A stretch of 64,000 nucleotides of DNA from Metabacillus rhizolycopersici (GCF_020075705.1 NZ_JAIQUM010000006.1:62001-126000); one strand, 5' to 3'; counted from the first letter of the stretch, positions 17,246-25,760 are shown. The notes: generated from the letters alone by a model not told the origin. Translations and numbers: made by a program.

Positions 17246-17417
17246 ATCCCACATTTTCTTATACTTATCCCCCGCTAATGGCAGATTTGCAATATAAACG
17301 TTCCCTTTTTTATATAATTTTTCGGATGTATTTGATAGAATAATAGAATAGGAGTAAGGAGAATAGTGGCAATGTCTAAGGATATGCTAGCCCTTTTTTT
17401 ATTGTATAGGAAGCTAT

Positions 17418-17454
17418 AAAATTCTTGTACTGTGGATAAGCGCACGACATCCAG
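17418..17454 (+). repeat. Dispersed repeat, copy 1
   Basis: A stretch from AAATTCTTGTACTG through ATAAGCGCACGACAT to CCAGC recurs at 62235-62272 with one inserted G and one substitution. It is G+C-richer than its surroundings. It recalls the short intergenic repeats containing a CCAGCTCCAGCGC word that I associate with Bacillaceae genomes. Confidence 0.7.
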
Positions 17455-17490
17455 CTCCAGCGCTTTTGTTCTGAAGCGGTAGGTGATGAT

Positions 17491-18159
17491 ATGATTGCAA
17501 AAGCAGCTAAAGTATTGAAATGGATTGTTACTTGTCTCACGATTTTTTTTGTGGTTGTTGTAATAGGTATTGCTAGTTTAGAATTTTTGACACGTGAAGA
17601 AAATACTGAACCTGATCAAGGTGGATTATCTGCTGAAGTATTGGCCTATCAACCTCAAATTGAAACAGAATTACAAAAATATGGATTAGAAAATCTAACA
17701 CCGATTCTTTTAGGTATTCTTCAACAAGAATCTGGTGGGGTCTTAAGCAAAGATATCTTTCAAGCATCTGAAAGTTTAGGGTTACCTCCTGATACGATTA
17801 CCGACTCATTATATTCGATTCAAGTAGGGGTAGAATATTTTGCGAATAATTATGAAAGTGGAAAAGCACAAGGTGTTGACATAGAAAGTATTATCCAAAG
17901 CTACAATTTTGGTCGTGGTTATATCGATTTTTCTGCATCTAACGGTGGCGTTCATTCAGAAGAACTTGCAAAGGAATTTTCTAGCTTACAAATGGAAAAA
18001 TACCCAGGACAATACACATGTGGTGGAGATACAAGTAACTTTCGCTATCCATACTGTTATGGTGATTGGAGTTATACAACCAAAGTATTTAGTTATATTC
18101 CTACAATTGGTTCACTAGCCACTGACACATCAAAAGAACATGAGCAATCTGGACTTTAA
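17491..18159 (+). CDS. Membrane-anchored lysozyme-like domain protein
   Basis: A 222-residue protein with an N-terminal membrane anchor (about residues 11-30). Its extracellular domain resembles the lysozyme-like muramidase domain of CwlT. LTPILLGILQQESGG (about 68-82) carries the candidate catalytic Glu. SLYSIQVGVEYFANNY follows, then IIQSYNFGRGYIDF, the usual substrate-binding signature. The C-terminal part has a CGGDTSNFRYPYCYGDW segment with two Cys that could form a disulfide outside the cell. ATG 17491 follows GTAGGTGATGAT. Such proteins cleave glycan strands in conjugative elements or wall remodelling; no conjugation genes lie near, so a housekeeping wall role is more likely. Confidence 0.8.
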   Translation: MIAKAAKVLKWIVTCLTIFFVVVVIGIASLEFLTREENTEPDQGGLSAEVLAYQPQIETELQKYGLENLTPILLGILQQESGGVLSKDIFQASESLGLPPDTITDSLYSIQVGVEYFANNYESGKAQGVDIESIIQSYNFGRGYIDFSASNGGVHSEELAKEFSSLQMEKYPGQYTCGGDTSNFRYPYCYGDWSYTTKVFSYIPTIGSLATDTSKEHEQSGL

Positions 18160-18508
18160 TCGACGACGTGTAAATGTATGAAAGATATAGCAAATCGGAA
18201 CATATAAATAAGATTAGAAACATAGTAAACGAGAGCATCTGTATGTCGGAAAACAGATGCTCTTTCAAGCAGATGGGGATTAGTGATCTTTCTTGCCACT
18301 GTGTTTGATTGGTAGATGCAATTCTTAAAGTAGATAAAGTGAGACTACCGTCAGAGCTTTTTATCCCCAAATTATCTTCTTTGTTGCTTTTGTATCTTGA
18401 AGTAGGGGTATATTGTCCATTAAGAACGAGGTATAAATGTCGATAAACATAATTCCTAAATATGAAAGCTTTAATTGGGACTAAAGATGAGAATGAAGGG
18501 AGATGGAG
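18160..18508. other. Intergenic region before esterase gene
   Basis: Contains the terminator at 18233-18265; the remaining 240 bases show no frame or repeat I can support. Confidence 0.5.
18233..18265 (+). terminator. Intrinsic terminator after lysozyme-like gene
   Basis: GAGCATCTG / CAGATGCTC, a perfect 9-bp stem with a 12-base loop, followed by TTTC. Confidence 0.75.
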
Positions 18509-19495
18509 ATGATGAGTGTACTAAAGGAATATATGGTTGTCGGATTAATGTATAAACTTTTTGTGCCGAGTGGATCGGAAAAAGATAGAAGTTTGCCGTT
18601 AGTTGTGATGCTCCATGGGTGTAAACAGAATCCTCTTCAATTTGCTGAAGAGACAAGAATGAATCAACTCGCGGAAAAGGAAAACTTTATTGTCCTCTAT
18701 CCTGCGATGGATCGCTGGTTTAATCCTCTTTTTAACGATCCTGATAAAGTCAATATCGATGGATGCTGGAACTGGTTCTTAGATGAAAATCAGCATCGAG
18801 GAGAAGGGCTTCCTGAAAGTATAATTGAAGTGATCAATGATGCACAGGAAAATCTTGAAAACGATCATAACTTGTCTATTGATTGGAACAGAGTCTATGC
18901 AGCCGGCTTATCTGCAGGCGGAGCGATGGCCTGCATCCTCGGGGTAACTTATCCTGACATTTTTAGTGGAATTGCCGTATGTTCCGGATTACCTTACGAT
19001 GCTGTAAATACGAATTTGTGGATGGAGCCATGGACTCGGACTGCCGAATATGCCTTGAAAAATGGGGTAACAGATCCCTATGAATGCGGAAACAAAGCGT
19101 TTGACGAAATGGAAAAAGCATTTAAGGAAACAGGAGTAAAAAGAAAAATACCTGTCATTGTTTTTCATGGCGTTTCTGATACGAGAGTCCATCCGATTAA
19201 CGGGGAACAAGTTGTTACGCAATGGGCACAAACCAATTATCGGATTGAAGGTGGCCAAGGTAAAGTAGATGTTACACCATCTCTTATAAAAGCAGATAGG
19301 ATCAAAAATGGAAGAAGTTATACTAAACATGTCTATCATGACAAAAACAATGTTCCGTTCATGGAATTTTGGCTAATCCATGGAATGAATCATACGTGGT
19401 CCGGTGGAAGAAAAAATGGAAAATTTACTGACCCACTTGGTCCAGATGCCACATCAATTATATGGGATTTCTTTAAGCGTGTATCGCTACCGTAA
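18509..19495 (+). CDS. PHB-depolymerase family esterase
   Basis: A 328-residue alpha/beta hydrolase of the esterase/PHB-depolymerase type. PLVVMLHGCKQNP (about 31-43) forms the oxyanion region and AAGLSAGGAMA the nucleophile elbow, Ser135 by this start. VFHGVSDTRVHP supplies the Asp, and HGMNHTWSGG the His of the triad. No signal peptide or membrane segment is seen, so it is probably cytoplasmic. It may act on short-chain esters or aromatic acid esters rather than granule polymer. Three in-frame ATGs cluster at 18503-18514; AAGGGAG spaces best to 18509. A bidirectional terminator separates it from the AraC gene on the other strand. Confidence 0.85.
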   Translation: MMSVLKEYMVVGLMYKLFVPSGSEKDRSLPLVVMLHGCKQNPLQFAEETRMNQLAEKENFIVLYPAMDRWFNPLFNDPDKVNIDGCWNWFLDENQHRGEGLPESIIEVINDAQENLENDHNLSIDWNRVYAAGLSAGGAMACILGVTYPDIFSGIAVCSGLPYDAVNTNLWMEPWTRTAEYALKNGVTDPYECGNKAFDEMEKAFKETGVKRKIPVIVFHGVSDTRVHPINGEQVVTQWAQTNYRIEGGQGKVDVTPSLIKADRIKNGRSYTKHVYHDKNNVPFMEFWLIHGMNHTWSGGRKNGKFTDPLGPDATSIIWDFFKRVSLP

Positions 19496-19558
19496 TTAAG
19501 GGATGCCATTTTTAATGGTCAGCTAAGACAAGAGTAGGTCCTTTGATTCTTACTAGTT

Positions 19559-19595
19559 AAAGTCCCAATAAGGTAAAGCCATTGGGACTTTTTCG
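19559..19595. terminator. Bidirectional terminator between convergent genes
   Basis: AAAGTCCCAAT / ATTGGGACTTT, a perfect 11-bp stem with an 11-base loop, flanked by T-rich sequence on the + side and a shorter A-run on the other. It serves the esterase gene and possibly the convergent AraC gene. Confidence 0.85.
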
Positions 19596-19705
19596 ATTTT
19601 GCGTTGACTCTCTGATTCTGACACCTTGGAAACCAGTTCTGACAAGTTTTTTTCAATTGTTACGGGAAAATGAGTTTATAGCATTTACGATTCAAATTCA
19701 GCTTG

Positions 19706-20941
19706 CTAATCATTTTCACTCTTAATATATTGTGAAGGTGTTAACGATGTAAACTTCTTAAAAACTCTACTAAAATAATTTAGATCATTGAACCCTACCA
19801 TAAATGCAATTTCTGTAATCGAACTATTTCCTCTTTGTAGATAGAGCTTTGCTTCTTCAACCCTCTTTTGATTAATGTAATCAATCATATTCATTTTCGT
19901 TTCATTCTTAAATTTCCTTGAGAGATGTGAAGGATTCACGTGGATTATAGCGGAAATTTCCTTTAGTGTTAATGACTCTTCTAAATTCAACTCAATATAG
20001 TTAACGGCCTTTTTCACAATAGGACTATAATTTTGTGTGGAAAATTGGTTTACAACATCGCAATATTCGTGAATCATGACGACACCTAATTTTTTAAAAT
20101 GCGGTAGATTCGGTGCTCGTTCAATCAAAAGGGCAAATTTTTCTGATACGTTATGTATATGAATTGGATGAATTCCACCTTTTTCAGCGGCAAATCTACA
20201 TAATGTGTTCAAGACCAATAATAAATTTTTAGCAGATCGAATTGGACTTTCAGGGATTCGATCGGAAAGATTTAAGACACTATTCGTTTCCTTTGATATA
20301 CGAGCTATTTCCTCTTTGTCTCCCTTTGTTATAGCATTCATTAGTTTCTTTTCATAATGATACCGGAACTCGATAATGTCGTTACTCTCAGCAATCGTCG
20401 TTTTACGTTGTGCTTTGTTTTGTTGTTGTATGAGAATTTCAGAAGTTATTAATTGTGAATCAATATGATTATATGTGCACAGGTTAACTAACAATTCACC
20501 AATGCTGTTCGAATCGTTACTTCCAATAACGGATAATGATTTATAGAATTGTTGCAGCTGTTTTCTTTCACTAACAGGGAGCTTATTAGTAGAGATTATA
20601 TCACTTATAAAATCAATAGTAGGAATACTCGATAGAAAAGGTCCAATTAAAATAAATCCATAAAAGGAGCTGTTTTTCCAAAGACCAGCTGCAATATATT
20701 CAAGACCATAAGAATTGATAAAGTAATAATAGTTAATAGAGAGATTTTTTCTTAACGTATTATTAATGTTCAGAAACTCATTGTCGAAGTTTTGTAATAC
20801 AGCCGGAATGGTATGATTAACTAGTTGGAGAACAGCATTCCCATCCTTGTCAATTAACCTTACATCCATTTTAGTAACGGTATTTAAGATTATACATTTT
20901 TTATGAAAGCCATTAAAATCGAATTTATCTTTTTCTTTCAT
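19706..20941 (-). CDS. AraC family regulator with N-terminal PocR-like sensor
   Basis: A 411-residue regulator. The C-terminal 100 residues are a standard AraC/XylS DNA-binding domain: LTLKEISAIIHVNPSHLSRKFK forms the first helix-turn-helix, and ITEIAFMVGFNDLNYFSRVFKK the second, ending TPSQYIK. The N-terminal part (about 10-165) resembles the PocR/PAS-like ligand domain, with YGLEYIAAGLWKNSSFYGFILIGPF near the middle. It is divergent from the GH2 glycosidase gene, with 200 bases between, so it most likely senses a sugar or glycoside and activates that gene. A palindrome at 21056-21070 is a candidate site. Confidence 0.85.
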   Translation of the reverse strand: MKEKDKFDFNGFHKKCIILNTVTKMDVRLIDKDGNAVLQLVNHTIPAVLQNFDNEFLNINNTLRKNLSINYYYFINSYGLEYIAAGLWKNSSFYGFILIGPFLSSIPTIDFISDIISTNKLPVSERKQLQQFYKSLSVIGSNDSNSIGELLVNLCTYNHIDSQLITSEILIQQQNKAQRKTTIAESNDIIEFRYHYEKKLMNAITKGDKEEIARISKETNSVLNLSDRIPESPIRSAKNLLLVLNTLCRFAAEKGGIHPIHIHNVSEKFALLIERAPNLPHFKKLGVVMIHEYCDVVNQFSTQNYSPIVKKAVNYIELNLEESLTLKEISAIIHVNPSHLSRKFKNETKMNMIDYINQKRVEEAKLYLQRGNSSITEIAFMVGFNDLNYFSRVFKKFTSLTPSQYIKSEND

Positions 20942-21055
20942 GAATTCACCATTCCTTCTTGTTTGTTTCCTATTATAACGGTTAATCGTTAATAAATTGC
21001 AATATATGTGCTAATTGAGTCGGATTTGTATGATGATTATTAGAAATAATATACT

Positions 21056-21070
21056 ATACTTAAAAAGTAT
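21056..21070. promoter_or_regulatory. 15-bp palindrome between AraC regulator and GH2 gene
   Basis: ATACTT-AAA-AAGTAT is a perfect inverted repeat in the divergent intergenic region, about 105 bases before the glycosidase start. AraC proteins more often bind direct repeats, so regulator identity is inferred only from position. Confidence 0.35.
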
Positions 21071-21175
21071 TCAAATGCTTTAAATAAAAAGGAAAAAAGT
21101 TTCTATACCATTTAGCGGTTTTGTTACGCTTAGGATCCGTATTTAATGCGAGTGATCAATTTAGGAGGTAGAAAA

Positions 21176-23476
21176 ATGAGAAAGATAATAAACATTAATC
21201 AAGGATGGAAATTTATAAAGCAAGATGAAGTTAATGCAATGGCGAAAGTATTCGATGATGAAAAATGGGAAGTAGTTCAAGTACCTCATACGTGGAATGC
21301 GATTGATGGTGCTAATGGATTTGATTTTTATAAAGGTGCATGTTGGTATCGAAAAGAGTTTGTTTTAGATCGTTCGGCACAAGGAAACAAAGTATTTATT
21401 GAATTCGAAGGTTCTAACAGCATTACTGATGTCTATGTGAATGGTCACCATATGGGACAACATCGCGGTGGCTACTCGACGTTTAGATTTGATATTAGTG
21501 ACGTTGTTGAGTTTGGCTCAAAAAACACATTATCTGTCAAAGTTGACAATACAGTTGTTGATGATGTCTATCCACAAATGGCCGATTTTACATTTTATGG
21601 TGGGATCTATCGTGATGTAAACATTGTGATTGCTAATCATGTTCATTTTGATTTAATGGACTATGGTTCACAAGGAATCTATATCGTTCAAGAGGAAGTT
21701 TCAAATGAAAAAGCAAATGTAACAATTAAATCAAGGCTAGTTAATGACGAAGCGGAAGAGAAAAAAGTAAGACTTTGGGCAGATCTAGTGGATGCAGAAG
21801 GCAAAAATGTAGCATACGCGGCGAAAGAAATCGTACTAGCTGCTGGTGAAACGAAAGAAGTAGAGATGCCAATTGTTATAAAAGACCCAACACTGTGGAA
21901 TGGCATAAAAAACCCTTATATGTATGTAGCGAACGTGTCTTTACAGAGCTATAACGATACAGTTGATGAGCTTACAATTCCTTTCGGCGTAAGATATTTT
22001 GAAGTAGATGCGGATAAAGGATTCTTCTTAAATGGTGAACATCTTGCTCTAAATGGTGTTTCAAGACATCAAGATAGAAAAGATATGGGCTGGGCGATTA
22101 CGGAAAAAGAGCAAGAGGAAGATATGGAATTAATTAAAGAAGTTGGCGCAACTTCAATTCGATTAGCTCACTATCAACATAACCAATATTTCTATGATTT
22201 ATGTGATAAAGAAGGGATGGTTATTTGGGCTGAAATTCCGTTTATTTCAGTCATGTCAAAAACTGAATTAGAAGGAATAAATGCAAAACAACAAATGATG
22301 GAATTAATTAAACAAAACTTTAATCATCCATCTATCATATTCTGGGGTGTTCAAAATGAAATCCAAATTAGTGGCGAAAGACCAGAGCTAAGAAAACTTG
22401 TCAAAGAATTAAATGAATTAACGAAAAAAGAAGATCCTTCAAGATTAACAACAATGGCAAATGTTATGTTTGTGAAAGATGAAGATGAATATAACTATAT
22501 GACAGATACTGTTGGCTATAACAAATATTTTGGTTGGTATAATGGGGAAGCGGAAGATTTTGCTGGGTGGCTTGATGGCTTCCATAAGACAAATCCTAAG
22601 GTGAAATTAAGTATTTCAGAATACGGTGCGGAAGGTATTATTCAATATCATAGTAATGATCCAAAAGTGAAAGACTATACGGAGGAATATCATGCACTCT
22701 ATCATGAAAAAGTGTGGAACATTTTTTCAAAACGACCGTTCCTTTGGGCAACATATGTATGGAATATGTTTGATTTCGGGGCAAATATACGCGATGAAGG
22801 CGGCGTAAAAGGAAGAAATAATAAAGGCTTAATCACTTACGATCGAAAGATTAAAAAGGATGCTTTTTATATGTATAAAGCAAATTGGTCAGATGAAAAA
22901 TTTGTCCATATCACGAGCAAACGATTTGTTGACCGAGCGGATGCTGAAATCAATGTGAAAATATATTCTAACTGTGATGAAGTCACACTTTATGTAAATG
23001 ATTCTGAGGTCGTAACTAAAACGAGTGATGATCGAGTCTTTACTTTTGAACATATTGCGTTAAAGGATGGCGTAAATGAAGTCAAAGCGATTGGGAACCA
23101 TGAAGGTGATATTTTTACAGATGTAGCTAGATTCAATAAGGTGAAAGAACCGAATGAAAGCTATAAAGCTCCTGAAGACGAAGGTGGTCCAGTAGCAAAC
23201 TGGTTTGAAATGCCAGACCTAGATGACGTAGTAGTTGAAGAGCTGACGATTACTGATGATGTGTACTCAACACGTTGTACCTTTGGGCAACTTTTCGAAA
23301 ATGAAGAATCTAAATCGGTGCTTAAAAAGTATTTAGGTAATATGGAAGAACACCCAATGTTCGGAATGGCACAAGGATTTATCGTTGAGGATATGGCTCA
23401 AATCGCACCTGAACAATTTAATGCAAAATTGTTGTATACACTTAATAAAGAATTAACGAAAATAAGAAAATCATAA
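21176..23476 (+). CDS. Glycoside hydrolase family 2 enzyme (beta-galactosidase/glucuronidase type)
   Basis: A 766-residue GH2 enzyme, cytosolic (no signal peptide), hydrolysing a beta-glycoside. The N-terminal sugar-binding jelly roll (about 1-170) contains FEGSNSITDVYVNG and HRGGYSTFRFDI. An immunoglobulin-like domain follows, then the TIM barrel from FLNGEHLALNGVSRHQD. Catalytic Glu395 lies in WGVQNEIQ (acid/base) and Glu482 in ISEYGAEG (nucleophile). The barrel ends with WNMFDFGANIRDEGG, and a C-terminal beta domain follows. It is shorter than LacZ (about 1020 aa) and nearer to YesZ-unrelated, BgaB-unrelated GH2 enzymes. ATG 21176 has TAGGAGGT upstream; an in-frame ATG at 21146 lacks one. 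It is probably activated by the divergent AraC regulator. No sugar transporter is adjacent. Confidence 0.88.
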   Translation: MRKIININQGWKFIKQDEVNAMAKVFDDEKWEVVQVPHTWNAIDGANGFDFYKGACWYRKEFVLDRSAQGNKVFIEFEGSNSITDVYVNGHHMGQHRGGYSTFRFDISDVVEFGSKNTLSVKVDNTVVDDVYPQMADFTFYGGIYRDVNIVIANHVHFDLMDYGSQGIYIVQEEVSNEKANVTIKSRLVNDEAEEKKVRLWADLVDAEGKNVAYAAKEIVLAAGETKEVEMPIVIKDPTLWNGIKNPYMYVANVSLQSYNDTVDELTIPFGVRYFEVDADKGFFLNGEHLALNGVSRHQDRKDMGWAITEKEQEEDMELIKEVGATSIRLAHYQHNQYFYDLCDKEGMVIWAEIPFISVMSKTELEGINAKQQMMELIKQNFNHPSIIFWGVQNEIQISGERPELRKLVKELNELTKKEDPSRLTTMANVMFVKDEDEYNYMTDTVGYNKYFGWYNGEAEDFAGWLDGFHKTNPKVKLSISEYGAEGIIQYHSNDPKVKDYTEEYHALYHEKVWNIFSKRPFLWATYVWNMFDFGANIRDEGGVKGRNNKGLITYDRKIKKDAFYMYKANWSDEKFVHITSKRFVDRADAEINVKIYSNCDEVTLYVNDSEVVTKTSDDRVFTFEHIALKDGVNEVKAIGNHEGDIFTDVARFNKVKEPNESYKAPEDEGGPVANWFEMPDLDDVVVEELTITDDVYSTRCTFGQLFENEESKSVLKKYLGNMEEHPMFGMAQGFIVEDMAQIAPEQFNAKLLYTLNKELTKIRKS

Positions 23477-23485
23477 GTGATGAGG

Positions 23486-23518
23486 AAGGGGCTGTTTTAT
23501 TCAAACAGCCCCTTTATT
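23486..23518 (+). terminator. Intrinsic terminator after the GH2 gene
   Basis: AAGGGGCTGTTT / AAACAGCCCCTT, a perfect 12-bp stem, followed by TATTTTC. Confidence 0.9.
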
Positions 23519-23734
23519 TTCATACATCAGAATTTGTAAGTTTTGGCTTTGAGAAATGCCAAACAAAAACGTTTAGAAAATAATTTTTCTGAGCGTTGAT
23601 TTTAATCTCTCACTAATCTAGTTAAAACACCTATTACCTTGACTGAATCAGATTATCACCCGGCTTTTATTGCATCTCCTAGATGAAGGTTGATTCCTCT
23701 TTAAGAAAGGGAGAAAATCGCAGACTTTTTGTGA

Positions 23735-24202
23735 TTAGGTAAATTTCTTTTTATTTTCAATCATGTATTGAAATCCATATAAGAAAAAAGCTTTGTAAAA
23801 GAAATAGAAGAAAAATTGAACATTATTTATTCTAACCAATTTAATAACTTTTAATTTTTTCATTAAACTCATAAGAATAAAAGCAAAAAAAGCATGGGAA
23901 ATCGCATTAAGTAAGAGGAACTGTTTGAAATTTCCATAAGACCACTTTAATACCCACATCGAAAATGCAAAAAACGGACCAACATTAAAAGGCAATTCCC
24001 CTGTAACATATGATTTTGGCTTATTATAAAAAGGCCACCATCTTCGTTTTTTTCCAATTTGAACATTAAAAGCTTCTAAACAAAGAACAAGCAACGTTGC
24101 GGGTAGGAATTTTTTAATATTATGCCAGCCAAAAAAAGATAATGATAACCATGAAAATACAATCATTGCAAAATTAAGCAACCACTGATTTTTTAAAGAC
24201 AT
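23735..24202 (-). CDS. CBO0543-like integral membrane protein
   Basis: 155 residues with four or five hydrophobic spans (about 8-25, 32-48, 70-90, 97-115 and 128-145) separated by short basic loops. The layout and the KRRWWPFYNKP motif before a GELPFNVGPF turn fit the small Firmicutes membrane family usually labelled CBO0543, function unknown. The start at 24202 follows AGAGGGGATTAAATC on the reverse strand. Family assignment is by recollection; membrane topology is solid. Confidence 0.6.
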   Translation of the reverse strand: MSLKNQWLLNFAMIVFSWLSLSFFGWHNIKKFLPATLLVLCLEAFNVQIGKKRRWWPFYNKPKSYVTGELPFNVGPFFAFSMWVLKWSYGNFKQFLLLNAISHAFFAFILMSLMKKLKVIKLVRINNVQFFFYFFYKAFFLYGFQYMIENKKKFT

Positions 24203-24331
24203 AATGATTTAATCCCCTCTTTTACCATAGAGTTTCCTTTGTATTATCAACTATTCATTTAGTGTCAGTTCATTTCATGATCACATTAGTATAAGAAAAA
24301 ACAGCCTTTTTTAAATTAATTCCATTTTTTG

Positions 24332-24361
24332 TTGACATTGATATTCATTATCAATTAAAAT
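24332..24361 (+). promoter_or_regulatory. Sigma-A promoter overlapped by a Fur box
   Basis: TTGACA (24332-24337) and TAAAAT (24356-24361) with an 18-base spacer. The spacer is filled by TGATATTCATTATCA (24339-24353), matching the Fur 7-1-7 consensus TGATAATnATTATCA at 13 of 14 informative positions. The larger dyad ATTGATA-TTCAT-TATCAAT is perfect. Fur bound here would block RNA polymerase, so iron repression is predicted. Confidence 0.8.
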
Positions 24362-24374
24362 AATAGTGGACAGA

Positions 24375-24389
24375 TGATAATCATTTTCA
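24375..24389 (+). promoter_or_regulatory. Second Fur box
   Basis: TGATAATCATTTTCA matches the 7-1-7 Fur consensus at 13 of 14 positions. It lies 21 bases downstream of the first box, just past the predicted transcription start, a common tandem arrangement. Confidence 0.7.
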
Positions 24390-24619
24390 TTTGTATGCAA
24401 ATGTCTAGGAATATGTAGGAAACTGTTCGTCCCCATTTTCGCTAAAAGTTTTATTCCATTCTAAACGGGCATTAAAACACTTGTTAATGAGCGAAATCCA
24501 AAAAGTTTAGGAAATGAGCGAAGTGAGGACAGAAAGTTAAATAATAAAGAATAAGTATCAAATAATACAGGTAATACTTGCACTTGCCATTGAATGAAAA
24601 AAATAAGGGGGAGAAAACA

Positions 24620-24739
24620 ATCATATTCATAACCTGTGAACAGTGCGGCTTTATTAAGGATGAAGAAATGGTTGATCAGCAAATTTCTTACGAATGTCCA
24701 TGTTGTGGTTTATATGAAATAGAAGTAAGTGAGAACTAA
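24620..24739 (+). CDS. Small zinc-ribbon protein, apparently starting at ATC
   Basis: A protein of about 39 residues whose body is a two-knuckle zinc ribbon: CEQCGFIKDEE, then CPCCGLYEIEV after 18 residues. It ends at TAA 24737-24739. The strong ribosome site AAGGGGGAG (24605-24613) is followed 6 bases later by ATC at 24620 and then ATA at 24623, with no standard start in register. TTG 24590 is open but has no ribosome site. The DUF2325 gene follows 26 bases later, so the two are probably one Fur-controlled transcript. Function unknown; four Cys suggest Zn or possibly iron binding. Confidence 0.55.
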   Translation: MIFITCEQCGFIKDEEMVDQQISYECPCCGLYEIEVSEN

Positions 24740-24765
24740 TTAATTAAATTTTGGAGGAGATACTT

Positions 24766-25047
24766 ATGAAATCATTACTTATCGTAGGTGCAGATCATTT
24801 AGGAGTTATTACAGAAAAATTATCATCTGTTGGGTTTGATAAAATCTTACATATTAACGGAAGAAAAGCGCAAATGGTGAAGAGAGGTATACCAGAGAAT
24901 ATTAACTGTATTCTTATCTTAACGGATTTTGTTAATCATAATCTATCTACTGTCATAAAACAGCGCGCTAAAAATCAATCGATCCCGATCTTATATGCTA
25001 AGCGTTCTTGGAGTTCGATTAATAATGCCCTTAAGGGAGTAGTATAG
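24766..25047 (+). CDS. DUF2325 domain protein
   Basis: A 93-residue protein made of one DUF2325 domain. It shows the Rossmann-like start SLLIVGADHLG, then LHINGRKAQMVK, LILTDFVNHNLSTVIKQRAK and the closing strand IPILYAKRSWSSINNAL. DUF2325 domains are of unknown function; the His in the TDxxNHxxxxxxK stretch is conserved in the family and could bind metal. ATG 24766 has GGAGGAG 6 bases upstream. Position between Fur boxes and after a zinc-ribbon gene suggests a role in metal limitation. An 18-base T run follows at 25067. Confidence 0.75.
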   Translation: MKSLLIVGADHLGVITEKLSSVGFDKILHINGRKAQMVKRGIPENINCILILTDFVNHNLSTVIKQRAKNQSIPILYAKRSWSSINNALKGVV

Positions 25048-25066
25048 TAGCGGATTCCTTTCTTTC

Positions 25067-25084
25067 TTTTTTTTTTTTTTTTTT
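25067..25084 (+). repeat. Poly-T homopolymer (18 T)
   Basis: An uninterrupted run of 18 T lies between the DUF2325 gene and the third Fur box. No stem precedes it, so it is not a normal terminator. Its length may be unreliable or variable by slippage. Confidence 0.8.
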
Positions 25085-25098
25085 GAGAATGATTATCA
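25084..25098 (+). promoter_or_regulatory. Third Fur box, before the IDEAL-domain gene
   Basis: TGAGAATGATTATCA matches the Fur 7-1-7 consensus at 13 of 14 positions, and the overlapping AATGATTATCATT is a perfect dyad. It lies 116 bases upstream of the IDEAL-domain gene. Confidence 0.7.
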
Positions 25099-25213
25099 TT
25101 ATTGTTTTTAAGTAATCGATCGAAAAGGAAGGGAAAACCTGTTTCACTTGTAAAGTTAAGAGATATATTTAACAATAATTTCTAAAAGTTGGCCATCAAA
25201 AGGAGAGAAGAGT

Positions 25214-25615
25214 ATGTTTCGACATTTTATCGCATTAAAAACGTTTGTACATCAAATTGACTGTTTTTGTCCAGATGGTGAACACGCGGATTATATTACA
25301 ATTAACAAAGGTGATGTTATCGAGGTTACGAAAGAGCGCAATTTTACTGAGGGAAGCGGATGGTATTTTTTAATTGGAATCAATGATCAATGTTTCTTCT
25401 ATATAGCTATTGAAGAAATGGAGCAATATGTTGCGAAAGAACGAGTAATATCGATAGTAGACATTAATCTGAAGATGAACTATTTACAATTTAAGATTAA
25501 TCAATCGCTTGATTCATTAGATGAAGCATCATTTGTGAATTATACAAACCAATTAAATGAAGTAAGTGATTTAAAGGAGACATTGGATCAGTATTTATAT
25601 ACTGTATCCGTATAA
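25214..25615 (+). CDS. IDEAL domain protein under probable Fur control
   Basis: A 133-residue protein. The C-terminal segment LKMNYLQFKINQSLDSLDEASFVNYTNQL (about 85-113) fits the IDEAL domain, a short helical motif of Bacillaceae with the pattern xxIDxALxxxDxxxFxxLxxxL. The N-terminal 75 residues form a beta-rich domain with the SH3-like turn INKGDVIEVTKERNF and no recognised name. ATG 25214 has AAAGGAGAG upstream. It is preceded by a Fur box, which ties it to the two genes before it. IDEAL proteins are thought to mediate protein-protein contacts; the target is unknown. Confidence 0.7.
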   Translation: MFRHFIALKTFVHQIDCFCPDGEHADYITINKGDVIEVTKERNFTEGSGWYFLIGINDQCFFYIAIEEMEQYVAKERVISIVDINLKMNYLQFKINQSLDSLDEASFVNYTNQLNEVSDLKETLDQYLYTVSV

Positions 25616-25710
25616 TGTCAAAAGCTTAAATGAAGTTAGCCTTTTCAGTGAAGATATTTTTTCATCCGAGTGTTTATACGACCGCTCATCTAGAAACCAA
25701 CAAAAAAGCC

Positions 25711-25749
25711 TGCCAAAAGCCTTCCATTTACAAAGGTTTTTGACAGGTT
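25711..25749 (-). terminator. Terminator of ilvD
   Basis: On the reverse strand CCTGTCAAAAACCTT pairs with AAGGCTTTTGGCAGG (one mismatch and one wobble), followed by CTTTTTTG. It can also act on the forward strand for the IDEAL gene. Confidence 0.8.
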
Positions 25750-25760
25750 TCATTTTTGGA

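Larger units (their letters stand above)
17172..17490. other. Intergenic region with terminator and a dispersed repeat
   Basis: Holds the terminator at 17191-17245 and one copy of a repeat shared with 62235-62272. No coding frame. Confidence 0.6.
24203..24619. other. Regulatory region with two Fur boxes
   Basis: Holds a strong sigma-A promoter and two Fur-type operators (24332-24389), then about 230 bases of leader before the zinc-ribbon gene. A reverse-strand frame at 24461-24682 runs antisense to that gene and is not credible. Confidence 0.6.

Noticed and set aside
24461..24682. 73-codon reverse-strand frame
   Set aside because: Antisense to the zinc-ribbon gene, whose paired CxxC motifs and Fur promoter favour the forward strand.
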